Notes under the pieces: model-generated | Seen by the model: the letters and a program-made list of their open reading frames with translations, nothing else | Databases searched by the model: none | What the model was told of the DNA's origin: nothing | In this document: positions 7,645 through 14,997 of the stretch, one piece after another | How the letters are laid out: each line of letters opens with the position of its first letter | How positions within the stretch are numbered: the stretch's first letter is position 1 | Assembly (NCBI GenBank): GCA_900545305.1 | Contig: UQYD01000007.1 | Span: 6,605-70,604, forward strand | Reading direction: 5' to 3' | Length of the DNA: 64,000 bases | From: an uncultured Eubacterium sp. | GTDB taxonomy: Bacteria; Bacillota; Clostridia; Lachnospirales; CAG-274 | Program-made: the position numbers and the translations under genes

Positions 7645-7713
7645 AAAAAAAGGGTACACAAAGAACTACACCCGTGGTGGTGTACCCCTTCGTGTGACCC
7701 TAGTCATACTCTG
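7645..7713 (-). promoter_or_regulatory. Short attenuator-like 5' leader of the thi operon
   Basis: Read on the minus strand, the leader can form a terminator: GGGTACAC (7687-7680) pairs with GTGTACCC (7659-7652), followed by seven T (7651-7645). Two competing structures share the same bases. One is a TACACC/GGTGTA hairpin (7684-7667). The other is GGGTCACAC (7700-7692) pairing with the same GTGTACCC. This is the layout of a transcription attenuator. The conserved core blocks of the TPP riboswitch are not present, so I do not call it a THI-box. Confidence 0.6.
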
Positions 7714-7719
7714 TAATAT

Positions 7720-7748
7720 ATATTAACAAAAAAATGATATTAAGTCAA
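7720..7748 (-). promoter_or_regulatory. Promoter of the thi operon
   Basis: On the minus strand TTGACT (7748-7743), 17 bases, TAATAT (7725-7720). The start would be near 7713, giving a leader of about 90 bases before thiS. Confidence 0.75.
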
Positions 7749-7848
7749 GTAAATTTATTGATTTTTTTGTCGAACTTGTACTTGATATTTAGCTCAAAAT
7801 AGATTACTATATAATATATATTCATTGAAAATATTAGAGGTGTTGTGG

Positions 7849-8838
7849 ATGAAAGTTTTGGTTACTGGCGGTATAGGGTATTTAGGCCGCAATATTTGTT
7901 ATGCCTTATCGGATTGTGGAATTGAGGCAGTAGTTATTGACCATGTAGATGATGCTGACAAGTATACTTTGCCTGGTTGTCATTTTTATAAGGCTGATAT
8001 TACAGATAAGGAAAGTATTTCAAAGATTTTAGATGAACATCCGGATATAGATTTTGTAATTCACAATGCAATGGTTTCTGCAGTTGCAAAATCAGTTAAT
8101 CATCCATATGATTTTTATTATCAGAATGTTGTAACATCTATGGAGCTTTTCCATTTATTAAAAAATAGAGGTATTAAGAATATTATATATGCATCAACGG
8201 CTTCAATATATGATGATGCACCTGGCTATGTTGTTACAGAAAGGTCACCGTTAAAGCCTAGAAGTCCTTTTGGCAGAAGTAAGTATATTACAGAAATGAT
8301 TTTAAAGGACTTTTGTAATGCCTATGGTATGCGTTGCATTACATTGAGATATTTTAATCCTATTGGTGCAGACCCACAGACTAGAAAGGAACTCCCTCAT
8401 AAAGCCGGTTCAAATATATTAGAAAAACTTGTGAAAATTCTTAAATATGAAGAACGCCAGTTTGTTATTTCCGGCGATGATTGGGACACTCGTGACGGCA
8501 CTTGCATAAGAGACTATATTCACGTAAGAGATTTGGCTATGGCTAACTGTAAGGCTGTTCTTAACTTTGATAAGGCTTTTGAAAGAGCCGGAAAAGATTA
8601 TAAAAATTATCTTTCTTTAAATATAGGCTCAGGTGTTGATGTAACAGTAAAGGAATTTATAATTGCCTTTGAAAATGTTACACAGGAAAAAATAAATACC
8701 GTTATGGGTAAACGTCGTGAAGGCGATATAGGTGGTTCATATGCCAATATCCAGCTTGCAAAACGTACAATAGACTGGAAACCAGAATATTCCATTGAAG
8801 ATGCAATATTCGATGTTTTAAAATATTATGAGTTATAA
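7849..8838 (+). CDS. NAD-dependent epimerase/dehydratase, GalE-like
   Basis: A 329-residue extended short-chain dehydrogenase resembling UDP-glucose 4-epimerase. It has the NAD loop TGGIGYLGRN, the serine motif STASIYDD, LRYFNPIGADP, and GTCIRDYIHVRDLA. The catalytic tyrosine of the YxxxK motif is replaced by phenylalanine: where GalE has PYGxSK this protein reads SPFGRSK (codon TTT). The lysine is kept. Activity as a classical epimerase is therefore doubtful. The frame opens with TTG at 7825, but AGAGGTG precedes the ATG at 7849, which also gives the correct N-terminus. It lies 22 bases before the O-acetylation genes and may supply or sense a sugar nucleotide for them. Confidence 0.8.
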   Translation: MKVLVTGGIGYLGRNICYALSDCGIEAVVIDHVDDADKYTLPGCHFYKADITDKESISKILDEHPDIDFVIHNAMVSAVAKSVNHPYDFYYQNVVTSMELFHLLKNRGIKNIIYASTASIYDDAPGYVVTERSPLKPRSPFGRSKYITEMILKDFCNAYGMRCITLRYFNPIGADPQTRKELPHKAGSNILEKLVKILKYEERQFVISGDDWDTRDGTCIRDYIHVRDLAMANCKAVLNFDKAFERAGKDYKNYLSLNIGSGVDVTVKEFIIAFENVTQEKINTVMGKRREGDIGGSYANIQLAKRTIDWKPEYSIEDAIFDVLKYYEL

Positions 8839-8859
8839 TTATCTCAAATTGGAGGAATT

Positions 8860-9702
8860 ATGCAAAGACATCGTAATTATTATGATAGGGGTGTAAGTGG
8901 AAGTAATAGGGTATATGTACTGCTTCTTATTCTAATAGGTATTTTGACAGCAGCCTTTTTTATTGGTGGTTACCGTAGGGCAAATGGTAATATTGATGAA
9001 TATGGAAACGAAATAACAGAGGGAACTTCAGTTGATGTATCAGGGGAGGGAACAACTGTTAGTACGGCAGATGCTGAGGCTGTTGCTGAAAAATTCTATA
9101 ACAATTCTGTGTTCGTTGGGGATTCTATTATGGCTGGGTTTGCTGGATATGCTTCGTCTAGTGAAGCTCCAGAATTTTTGAAGAAGGCTGTATTTCTTGC
9201 TTCTGTTAGTTACGGTGTAGGTGATGCTTTAAAACCAGCTAGAAATGGTGTGGTTCATCCTATGTATAAAGGTGTATCTCAACCTGTAACTACATCTATA
9301 GCAGAGATTAAGCCGGAAAGAATATTTATTAATCTTGGTATTAATGAGTTAAATGGTGTGTCAGCTGAAAGAGTTGGTAAAAAGTACGGACAGCTTATAG
9401 AGAAAATAAAAGAAGCATCTCCAAATAGTAAAATATATGTTATAAGTCTTACTTACATTGTAAATGGTAAAGAAAAAGAGCATTTTACTAATGCTGGAAT
9501 TAAGGTTTATAATCAATATTTGGAAAGTCATTGTAAGGAATGGGGTGCTACTTACCTTGACCTTGCTAGTAAAATGACTAAAGACGGAAATTCATTACCG
9601 GCTGAATACTCTAGTGACGGTTATGTTCATCACAACAAGGCTGGTTATGCCCTATGGGTACAGTTCCTTAAAGATACAGCCGTTAAATATATTAATCAAT
9701 AA
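8860..9702 (+). CDS. Membrane-anchored SGNH/GDSL hydrolase
   Basis: A 280-residue protein with a short cytoplasmic start, one membrane segment at about residues 18-37 and an extracytoplasmic SGNH esterase domain. The block I serine is in FVGDSIMAG (S89). Block III is NLGINELNG. The catalytic Asp-His pair is in SSDGYVHHNKAGY. Such enzymes add or remove acetyl groups on peptidoglycan or surface polysaccharides. GGAGG precedes the ATG. The genes that follow encode a lipoprotein, an MBOAT acetyl exporter and a DHHW protein, which supports a role in O-acetylation of an envelope polymer. Confidence 0.85.
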   Translation: MQRHRNYYDRGVSGSNRVYVLLLILIGILTAAFFIGGYRRANGNIDEYGNEITEGTSVDVSGEGTTVSTADAEAVAEKFYNNSVFVGDSIMAGFAGYASSSEAPEFLKKAVFLASVSYGVGDALKPARNGVVHPMYKGVSQPVTTSIAEIKPERIFINLGINELNGVSAERVGKKYGQLIEKIKEASPNSKIYVISLTYIVNGKEKEHFTNAGIKVYNQYLESHCKEWGATYLDLASKMTKDGNSLPAEYSSDGYVHHNKAGYALWVQFLKDTAVKYINQ

Positions 9703-9734
9703 AATAAAGGAAAATAATCAAGGGAGGATTTATC

Positions 9735-10229
9735 GTGAAAAAGTTATTTGCGATATTAGTTTGTGGTTTGATGATTACTGTTTCTGGCTGTGGCAGTAAT
9801 AAAAGTGATAATGAAACAACACAAAGCAGTCAAAATGTAGAGTCAAAATCTGTAAAAGATATATATGCTACAGTTTCAACAATGGCAGAAGGAAAACTTA
9901 CAGAACTTGACCCACAGTATCTTTCTAATTACTATGGAATAGATACTACAGATTTAGATGAATATGTTTTTGCTCAGAGCGATACTCCAGAATCGTCAGC
10001 AGAAACTATTATTATTATAAAATCAGAAGATACATCAAAGTTTGAAGACTATAAAACAAGTTTTGAAAATTATAAAAAGCAAAAAAGTCAAGAACTTACA
10101 AACTACAATCTCCCTGACCAGGCAAAGTTGGTAGACAAAAGCAAGGTTGTTGAAAAGGGAAATTACTTGTATCTTGTAATTTCTGAAAATGCAAACGAAA
10201 TTATTGACACAATAGAAAAGAATATTTAA
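9735..10229 (+). CDS. DUF4358 lipoprotein
   Basis: A 164-residue secreted lipoprotein. The signal peptide ends in a lipobox (VSGC), with the mature protein starting at the cysteine near residue 19. A short Ser/Asn/Thr-rich linker leads into a DUF4358-type domain (DIYATVSTMAEGKLTELD, later NYLYLVISENANEI). The function of the family is unknown; it often accompanies MBOAT and DHHW genes in Clostridia. The start is GTG behind GGGAGG. The next gene begins 14 bases downstream, so they are coexpressed. Confidence 0.8.
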   Translation: MKKLFAILVCGLMITVSGCGSNKSDNETTQSSQNVESKSVKDIYATVSTMAEGKLTELDPQYLSNYYGIDTTDLDEYVFAQSDTPESSAETIIIIKSEDTSKFEDYKTSFENYKKQKSQELTNYNLPDQAKLVDKSKVVEKGNYLYLVISENANEIIDTIEKNI

Positions 10230-10242
10230 TTCGGAGGACAAT

Positions 10243-11649
10243 ATGGTATTCAGTAGTTTGGAATTTTTGTTTTTCTTTCTTCCCATAGTCCTTTTGCTGT
10301 ATTATGTTGTGCCATATAAAATCAAAAATATTGTACTGCTTGTGGCTTCCCTCATATTCTATGCTTGGGGGGAGCCAGTTTATGTATTTTTGATGATTTT
10401 TTCATCATTAATGGGCTTTATTTTTGGAAAAACAATAGACAAAAGCAGTTCTAAAACAGGCAAAAAGACATTATTGTTTTTGTCTGTTTTTGTGAATATA
10501 GCAATTTTAGGTTTTTTTAAATACGCAGATTTTGCTATATCAATAATTAATCAATGCTTAGGCACTTCCATAAAGGAACTTGAGTTAAGTTTACCAATAG
10601 GTATAAGTTTCTTCACATTTCAGATTATGAGCTATGTTATTGACGTATATAGAGGTACAGCTCATGTCCAAAATAATCCCCTTACACTTATGACATATGT
10701 TTCAATGTTTCCTCAGCTTATTGCTGGACCTATAGTTAGATATGAAACAGTAGAAAGAGAATTAAAGACTAGGACAATAAATTATAAAGGTTTTAAGAAA
10801 GGCACTATAAGATTTTTAGTTGGTCTTTTTAAGAAGGTTCTTATTGCCAATAATATTGGTCAGCTTTGGGATTATATTAATAGTTCAAATTTTGGAGAAA
10901 TTTCTGTTAGTACTGCTTGGCTTGGTGCTGTAGCTTTTTCAATTCAGCTCTATTTTGATTTTAGTGGATATGGAGATATGGCTATAGGTATGGGCAAAAT
11001 GCTTGGTTTTAATTTTAATGAAAACTTTAACTATCCATACGTTTCAAGGTCTATTACTGAGTTTTGGCGTAGATGGCATATTTCACTTTCCACTTGGTTC
11101 AGAGATTATGTTTATATACCTTTAGGAGGTAACAGATGTTCTCATATAAGACATATTTTTAATATTCTTGTAGTATGGACACTTACAGGTCTTTGGCATG
11201 GAGCATCATGGAATTTTGTCTTTTGGGGTGCTTATTATGGCGTATTGCTTATTCTCGAAAAGTATGTTTGGGGTAAGCATTTAGATAAGTTACCTAAAGT
11301 GTTAAAGCATATCTATACTCTATTCATTGTAGTAGTAGGTTTTACAGTTTTTACTTTTGATGATTTATTAAAGCTAAAAGATTATTTATGTGTAATGTTT
11401 GGTTTAAAGGGTGTTCCGTTAATAGATAATGATTTTAAATTTTACTGTGTAAATTATGGCATATTATTAATAATTGCCATAATATTTGCAACACCTATAT
11501 ATCCAAAGATAAAAGAATATGCCAATTCATCTAACCACAGAACTGCTTATAGTGTGTTTGGTGGAGTTGTTTTCTGTTTCTTGTTTATGTTATGTGTTTC
11601 ATATTTAGTGAACGCATCTTACAATCCATTTTTGTATTTTAGATTTTGA
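10243..11649 (+). CDS. MBOAT O-acyltransferase (DltB/AlgI/PatA family)
   Basis: A 468-residue polytopic membrane protein that moves an acyl, probably acetyl, group across the membrane to an extracytoplasmic acceptor. The family core is clear: the invariant histidine is H319 in TGLWHGASWNF, and the upstream conserved loop reads TEFWRRWHISLS then TWFRDYVYIPLGG. About ten or more hydrophobic segments are visible. It starts behind GGAGG and is followed after 11 bases by the DHHW gene. Together with the SGNH esterase and DHHW protein it forms a set like alginate or peptidoglycan O-acetylation machineries. Confidence 0.93.
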   Translation: MVFSSLEFLFFFLPIVLLLYYVVPYKIKNIVLLVASLIFYAWGEPVYVFLMIFSSLMGFIFGKTIDKSSSKTGKKTLLFLSVFVNIAILGFFKYADFAISIINQCLGTSIKELELSLPIGISFFTFQIMSYVIDVYRGTAHVQNNPLTLMTYVSMFPQLIAGPIVRYETVERELKTRTINYKGFKKGTIRFLVGLFKKVLIANNIGQLWDYINSSNFGEISVSTAWLGAVAFSIQLYFDFSGYGDMAIGMGKMLGFNFNENFNYPYVSRSITEFWRRWHISLSTWFRDYVYIPLGGNRCSHIRHIFNILVVWTLTGLWHGASWNFVFWGAYYGVLLILEKYVWGKHLDKLPKVLKHIYTLFIVVVGFTVFTFDDLLKLKDYLCVMFGLKGVPLIDNDFKFYCVNYGILLIIAIIFATPIYPKIKEYANSSNHRTAYSVFGGVVFCFLFMLCVSYLVNASYNPFLYFRF

Positions 11650-11660
11650 GGTAAATAATT

Positions 11661-12764
11661 ATGAAATTTGTTCCAGCTTTTACATCTTTAATAGTTATTG
11701 TATTTTTATTGGCTTTTATTATTTTGCCAAAGAGTTCTTTTTCTGAAATTGAAAATAGAAGTTTGGCAAGTTTTCCTGAATTAGATTGGGACGATATAAA
11801 AGACGGAGATTATATGTCAGACGTAAGTACTTATTTATCTGACCATTTTCCATTGAAAAATACATTTGTAAATAGTAAAACTCAGTTTGAGCAACACGTT
11901 TTAAAAATGGATTGTATTAATAATATCTATATTGGAAAAGACGGCTATAGAATAGAACAGTATGAAAAGCCGGAAAATACAGAAAAAATCATAAATACTA
12001 TAAATAAGTTTAATGAGGCTGTTGAAAATATCAACGTGGATTTAATGCTTGTACCAACAGCCTATACTATATATGATGATAAATTGCCTTATTACCACAA
12101 GGAGATTAGCCAGCTTGAAACATTGAATAATATATATTCTTCTGTTTCTACAGGTAATATAGATGTTTATCCTAGCCTTATGTTACATAGAGATGATGAA
12201 CAGCTTTTCTATAAATTAGACCACCACTGGACTACTGACGGAGCTTATTATGCCTATGTAAAGTATTGTGAATATAAGGGCTTTACACCTGTTCCAAAGG
12301 AAGATTTTAATATACAGGAAGTAACAAATGATTTTAAGGGAACTATTTACTCTAAACTTAATGATTATTCTCTTGATGGTGATGTAATAAAAGTATATGG
12401 TTATAACAATGATTTAACTGTAAATTATGATAATAAAAAGACAACAAATTCCCTCTATAATATGGACTATGTAAATAGAAAAGATAAGTATTCACTTTTC
12501 TTAGATAATTTACATTCATATATTGAAATTACAAATAATAATATTGATACAGATAGAGAATTGGTAATTGCAAAGGATAGCTATGCAAATTCGTTTATTC
12601 CTTTTTTGGTAAATCATTATAAGAAAATATATGTTTTCGACCCAAGAAGCTACAAAGGGTCAATAAGTGAATTTGTAAATGAACACAGTAATGTAAAAGA
12701 TGTTCTTATGCTTTATAATATGAATACAATAGACCAAGATACAGGCATAAATGCTATTTATTAA
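11661..12764 (+). CDS. DHHW-family (AlgX/AlgJ-like) protein
   Basis: A 367-residue protein with an N-terminal membrane anchor (residues 5-23) and an extracytoplasmic SGNH-like domain. The namesake motif is D187-H188-H189-W190 in FYKLDHHWTTDGAYYAY. A second block, IAKDSYANSFIPFLV, supplies the usual serine near residue 307. Relatives of AlgX and AlgJ take acetyl from the MBOAT partner and place it on the polysaccharide. It is the last gene of the cluster. A GC-poor hairpin (12772-12793) follows. Confidence 0.85.
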   Translation: MKFVPAFTSLIVIVFLLAFIILPKSSFSEIENRSLASFPELDWDDIKDGDYMSDVSTYLSDHFPLKNTFVNSKTQFEQHVLKMDCINNIYIGKDGYRIEQYEKPENTEKIINTINKFNEAVENINVDLMLVPTAYTIYDDKLPYYHKEISQLETLNNIYSSVSTGNIDVYPSLMLHRDDEQLFYKLDHHWTTDGAYYAYVKYCEYKGFTPVPKEDFNIQEVTNDFKGTIYSKLNDYSLDGDVIKVYGYNNDLTVNYDNKKTTNSLYNMDYVNRKDKYSLFLDNLHSYIEITNNNIDTDRELVIAKDSYANSFIPFLVNHYKKIYVFDPRSYKGSISEFVNEHSNVKDVLMLYNMNTIDQDTGINAIY

Positions 12765-12771
12765 TAGAGAT

Positions 12772-12793
12772 AGGGGCAAGGAAACTTGTCCCT
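12772..12793 (+). terminator. Weak hairpin after the O-acetylation cluster
   Basis: Stem AGGGGCAAG/CTTGTCCCT with loop GAAA, followed by only a broken T-run. Probable weak terminator. Confidence 0.5.
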
Positions 12794-12835
12794 GTTATAT
12801 TGAAAATATTTTTTGTAAAAATATTAAAATTTTTC

Positions 12836-12864
12836 TTGACATTTGATAGAACATATGGTATTAT
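12836..12864 (+). promoter_or_regulatory. Promoter of the tRNA-Trp/tRNA-Gly transcript
   Basis: TTGACA (12836-12841), 17 bases, TATTAT (12859-12864). A near-consensus promoter about 29 bases before tRNA-Trp. Confidence 0.8.
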
Positions 12865-12892
12865 TTAATAGTCGTTTGACGAAAAAGTACAT

Positions 12893-12963
12893 AGGGGTGT
12901 AGTTCATCGGTAGAATAAGAGTCTCCAAAACTCCAGAGGAGGGTTCGATTCCTTCCACCCCTG
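12893..12963 (+). tRNA. tRNA-Trp (anticodon CCA)
   Basis: Acceptor stem AGGGGTG/CACCCCT with discriminator G. The seven-base anticodon loop CTCCAAA gives anticodon CCA. The T-arm is GAGGG-TTCGATT-CCTTC. The 3' CCA is not encoded. It is cotranscribed with the tRNA-Gly that starts eight bases later. Confidence 0.95.
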
Positions 12964-12970
12964 CTCATAT

Positions 12971-13042
12971 GCGCGAGTGGCTCAGTGGTAGAGCATCGCC
13001 TTGCCAAGGCGAGGGCCGCGGGTTCGAATCCCGTCTCGCGCT
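12971..13042 (+). tRNA. tRNA-Gly (anticodon GCC)
   Basis: Acceptor stem GCGCGAG/CTCGCGC. Anticodon stem TCGCC/GGCGA with loop TTGCCAA, giving anticodon GCC. T-arm GCGGG-TTCGAAT-CCCGT. The 3' CCA is not encoded. Confidence 0.96.
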
Positions 13043-13045
13043 CTT

Positions 13046-13070
13046 AGCTAACCTTTAGGTTAGCTTTTTT
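13046..13070 (+). terminator. Intrinsic terminator of the tRNA operon
   Basis: Perfect stem AGCTAACC/GGTTAGCT with a four-base loop and a T-run. Confidence 0.92.
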
Positions 13071-13099
13071 TATTTATATAAATATCGGAGGTTTTGTGT

Positions 13100-13360
13100 A
13101 TGCAATATGTTCATAAAAATGTTGGTGTCTGTTCAAGAGAAACTATTATAGATATAGATGAAAACCATATTATTCAGAATGTTGAAGTTATTGGTGGCTG
13201 TGACGGTAATTTAAAGGGTGTAGCTAGTCTTTTAAAGGGTTTAAAGGCTGAAGATGCTATTTCTCGTTTACAGGGTCTTACTTGTGGATATAAAAAAACT
13301 TCTTGCCCAGACCAAATTGCAACAGCTTTAACAGAAGCTATTGAAAAAATGGATAAATAA
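13100..13360 (+). CDS. TSCPD domain-containing protein
   Basis: An 86-residue stand-alone TSCPD-domain protein, related to the C-terminal segment of class II ribonucleotide reductases. The namesake motif is TSCPDQIATAL near residue 70. The fold residues GVCSRETIIDI, VIGGCDGN and LTCGYKKTSC are present, with several cysteines that could bind metal. The function is unknown. The frame extends two codons upstream from a TTG; I chose the ATG eight bases after CGGAGG. It is monocistronic between the tRNA terminator and its own terminator. Confidence 0.85.
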   Translation: MQYVHKNVGVCSRETIIDIDENHIIQNVEVIGGCDGNLKGVASLLKGLKAEDAISRLQGLTCGYKKTSCPDQIATALTEAIEKMDK

Positions 13361-13372
13361 TTTTACTAATTC

Positions 13373-13400
13373 AGGTACACTTTTACGGTGTACCTTTTTT
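13373..13400 (+). terminator. Intrinsic terminator of the TSCPD gene
   Basis: Stem AGGTACAC/GTGTACCT followed by six T. Confidence 0.9.
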
Positions 13401-13404
13401 AGTA

Positions 13405-13441
13405 GTATCAAAAATGGTTGCGAAAAATATAATCGCAACCA
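13405..13441 (-). terminator. Intrinsic terminator of the PAP2 gene
   Basis: On the minus strand AATGGTTGCGA, a short loop, TCGCAACCATTTTT. The stem begins at the stop codon of the PAP2 gene. Confidence 0.85.
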
Positions 13442-13954
13442 TTATTTTTTGTGATTTACAATATAGTAAGATAATACCCCAGTAGTTATACCTAAAACTA
13501 TACTGGCGAGAACATCTGTAGGAAAATGAACGTATAAATATAGTCTTGAAAAACTAATTAAACAGGCTAAAATCACAGCAGGAATACCTAATTTTTTATT
13601 GCAACATAAAAGGGCAGTTGCAAAGGCGAAAGAGGCGTAGGTATGACCTGAAGGGTATGAAGTGTCAAAAGGTGGATTTATAATAAGATTAATATACTCT
13701 CTAATTTGGAATGGTCTAAGCCTACATATAATATTTTTTATAAATATATTACCAGTAAAAAGCATAATTATGAGAGATAAACCACAGGTATAGCCATATT
13801 TTCTAGTTCGTTTAAACAATAGTAAAATTATGGTAAGTATTATCCAAATTAAACCGGCATTTCCCAAAGATGATATTTTTGACATTATATTATCCATAAA
13901 ATTTCCCGAAAAATATTTTTGAATAGCATCTAAAATCTTAAATTCCCAATCCAT
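13442..13954 (-). CDS. PAP2-family membrane phosphatase
   Basis: A 170-residue integral membrane protein of the type 2 phosphatidic acid phosphatase superfamily. The three catalytic blocks are complete: KNIICRLRP, YPSGHTYASF, and SRLYLYVHFPTDV with the nucleophilic histidine. Likely substrates are undecaprenyl pyrophosphate or phospholipid phosphates; the sequence alone does not decide. About five membrane segments surround the blocks. It is monocistronic and divergent from the CBS-domain gene. Confidence 0.9.
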   Translation of the reverse strand: MDWEFKILDAIQKYFSGNFMDNIMSKISSLGNAGLIWIILTIILLLFKRTRKYGYTCGLSLIIMLFTGNIFIKNIICRLRPFQIREYINLIINPPFDTSYPSGHTYASFAFATALLCCNKKLGIPAVILACLISFSRLYLYVHFPTDVLASIVLGITTGVLSYYIVNHKK

Positions 13955-13996
13955 AAAAATAACTCCTATTACAATAATTATGTATTTTATTATAAA

Positions 13997-14014
13997 ATTG
14001 ACAACAATGTCAAT
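13997..14014. promoter_or_regulatory. Inverted repeat between divergent genes
   Basis: ATTGAC-aacaat-GTCAAT, just upstream of the -35 box of the CBS-domain gene and near the PAP2 start. Possible operator, no factor assigned. Confidence 0.3.
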
Positions 14015-14020
14015 ACCCTA

Positions 14021-14049
14021 TTGACTTTTATGTTGTAATACCATATTAT
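14021..14049 (+). promoter_or_regulatory. Promoter of the CBS-domain gene
   Basis: TTGACT (14021-14026), 17 bases, TATTAT (14044-14049). Confidence 0.75.
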
Positions 14050-14075
14050 TAAACATAGTTAAAGAGGTGGTAGTA

Positions 14076-14489
14076 ATGAACATATTATTTTTTTTGAAAC
14101 CTAAAAGTGAGGTTGCATATGTTACTGGCAACAGTACAATAAGACAGGGTATAGAAAAATTAAAAGCCCATAGATATACGGCAATACCTGTTCTTGATGA
14201 TGACGGAAGTTATATTGGAACAGTGAACGAAGGGGATTTTCTTAGATATATTGTTGAAAATAATCAATTTAATTTAAAAGATGAGGAACATAAGTATATT
14301 AGGGATATAATAAGATTGGATTGGAATCCATCAGTAAAAATAGATATTACTATGGACGAACTTTTTAAGAGGATAATGAACCAGAATTTCGTGCCTGTTG
14401 TAGATGATAGAAATTTGTTTGTAGGTATTATAACCCGAAAAGATGTTATAGAATATTTCTACAAGAGGGAAATGGCATTAAATGATTAA
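14076..14489 (+). CDS. Two-CBS-domain protein
   Basis: A 137-residue soluble protein that is essentially a Bateman module. The first CBS repeat covers about residues 10-65 (AYVTGNSTIRQGIEKL, RYTAIPVLDDDGSYIGTV). The second covers about residues 75-130 (DITMDELFKRI, FVPVVDDRNLFVGIITRKDVIEY). Such proteins bind adenine nucleotides and act as energy or ligand sensors; no partner domain is fused here. A GTG three codons upstream overlaps the GAGGTGG ribosome site, so the ATG is preferred. A terminator follows directly. Confidence 0.9.
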   Translation: MNILFFLKPKSEVAYVTGNSTIRQGIEKLKAHRYTAIPVLDDDGSYIGTVNEGDFLRYIVENNQFNLKDEEHKYIRDIIRLDWNPSVKIDITMDELFKRIMNQNFVPVVDDRNLFVGIITRKDVIEYFYKREMALND

Positions 14490-14494
14490 TGTAT

Positions 14495-14532
14495 AGAGTA
14501 TTTATTGGTAAAACAATAGATACTCTTTTTTT
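14495..14532 (+). terminator. Intrinsic terminator of the CBS-domain gene
   Basis: Stem AGAGTAT-x-TATTG pairing with CAATA-x-ATACTCT, then eight T. A shortened hairpin repeat starts two bases later. Confidence 0.88.
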
Positions 14533-14533
14533 G

Positions 14534-14570
14534 TAGTGAATAGGATTAACAGAGTTAATTTGTTCGGAAT
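14534..14570 (+). repeat. Internally deleted copy of the three-hairpin repeat
   Basis: The first eight bases (TAGTGAAT) match the unit start. The sequence then jumps to the H3 part (ATTAAC-aga-GTTAAT) and the TTCGGAA tail. H1 and H2 are missing. It lies directly after the CBS gene terminator, in the same position as the intact arrays. Confidence 0.75.
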
Positions 14571-14645
14571 GTTAAAAATTAGGCTTGTAATAATTATCTA
14601 CTAAAAATCATATTATTTTTTGTCAGCAAAATAAGGAGGGCTAAC

Positions 14646-14894
14646 GTGAAAGCCTATATTGAGCAAAGAGTAGTGGAAGTAGGTAAGTATATAATTGCAA
14701 GCAAAGCTACAGTAAGGGAAACGGCAAAAAAGTTTGGTATAAGCAAGTCCACTGTCCATAAGGATTTAACTGAAAGATTAACAAAAATAGACCCAATACT
14801 TGCTAAAAAAGCAAGAAGTGTTTTAGATGTAAATAAAATGGAAAGACATATAAGGGGAGGATTGGCAACGAGAAAAAAGTACACTGGCAAATAA
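14646..14894 (+). CDS. spoIIID: Sporulation transcription factor SpoIIID
   Basis: SpoIIID is a small DNA-binding regulator of mother-cell genes during sporulation. The 82-residue length and the sequence agree: an N-terminal IEQRVVEVGKYII, then a helix-turn-helix at about residues 20-45 (TVRETAKKFGISKSTVHKDL), RLTKIDP, and the basic tail ERHIRGGLATRKKY. The start is GTG behind AAGGAGG. It is monocistronic. Its presence, with a SASP gene elsewhere in the window, is direct evidence that the organism belongs to a spore-forming lineage. Confidence 0.96.
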   Translation: MKAYIEQRVVEVGKYIIASKATVRETAKKFGISKSTVHKDLTERLTKIDPILAKKARSVLDVNKMERHIRGGLATRKKYTGK

Positions 14895-14941
14895 TTTGTG
14901 CATTGACAAGCCGAGGCATCGGATTTATCTATCCTATTCAA
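14893..14941 (-). repeat. Degenerate copy of the three-hairpin repeat
   Basis: Read on the minus strand, TTGAATAGGATAGATAAAT continues into TCCGATGCC and GGCTTGTCAA. H1 survives with a mismatch (ATAGGA/TCCGAT) and H2 is damaged. It lies directly after the leuS terminator (minus strand), keeping the orientation rule of the family. Confidence 0.7.
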
Positions 14942-14946
14942 TATAA

Positions 14947-14978
14947 AAACAGCATAGGCTGTTTTCAACCTATGCTGT
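14947..14978 (-). terminator. Intrinsic terminator of leuS
   Basis: Perfect ten-pair stem ACAGCATAGG/CCTATGCTGT, followed on the minus strand by five T. Confidence 0.9.
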
Positions 14979-14997
14979 ATATTTGTATATTGTTTAA

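Noticed and set aside
7645..7748. TPP riboswitch before the thi operon
   Set aside because: The first bases (ACTAGGGT) look vaguely like the start of a THI-box, but the conserved aptamer blocks and the needed length are absent.
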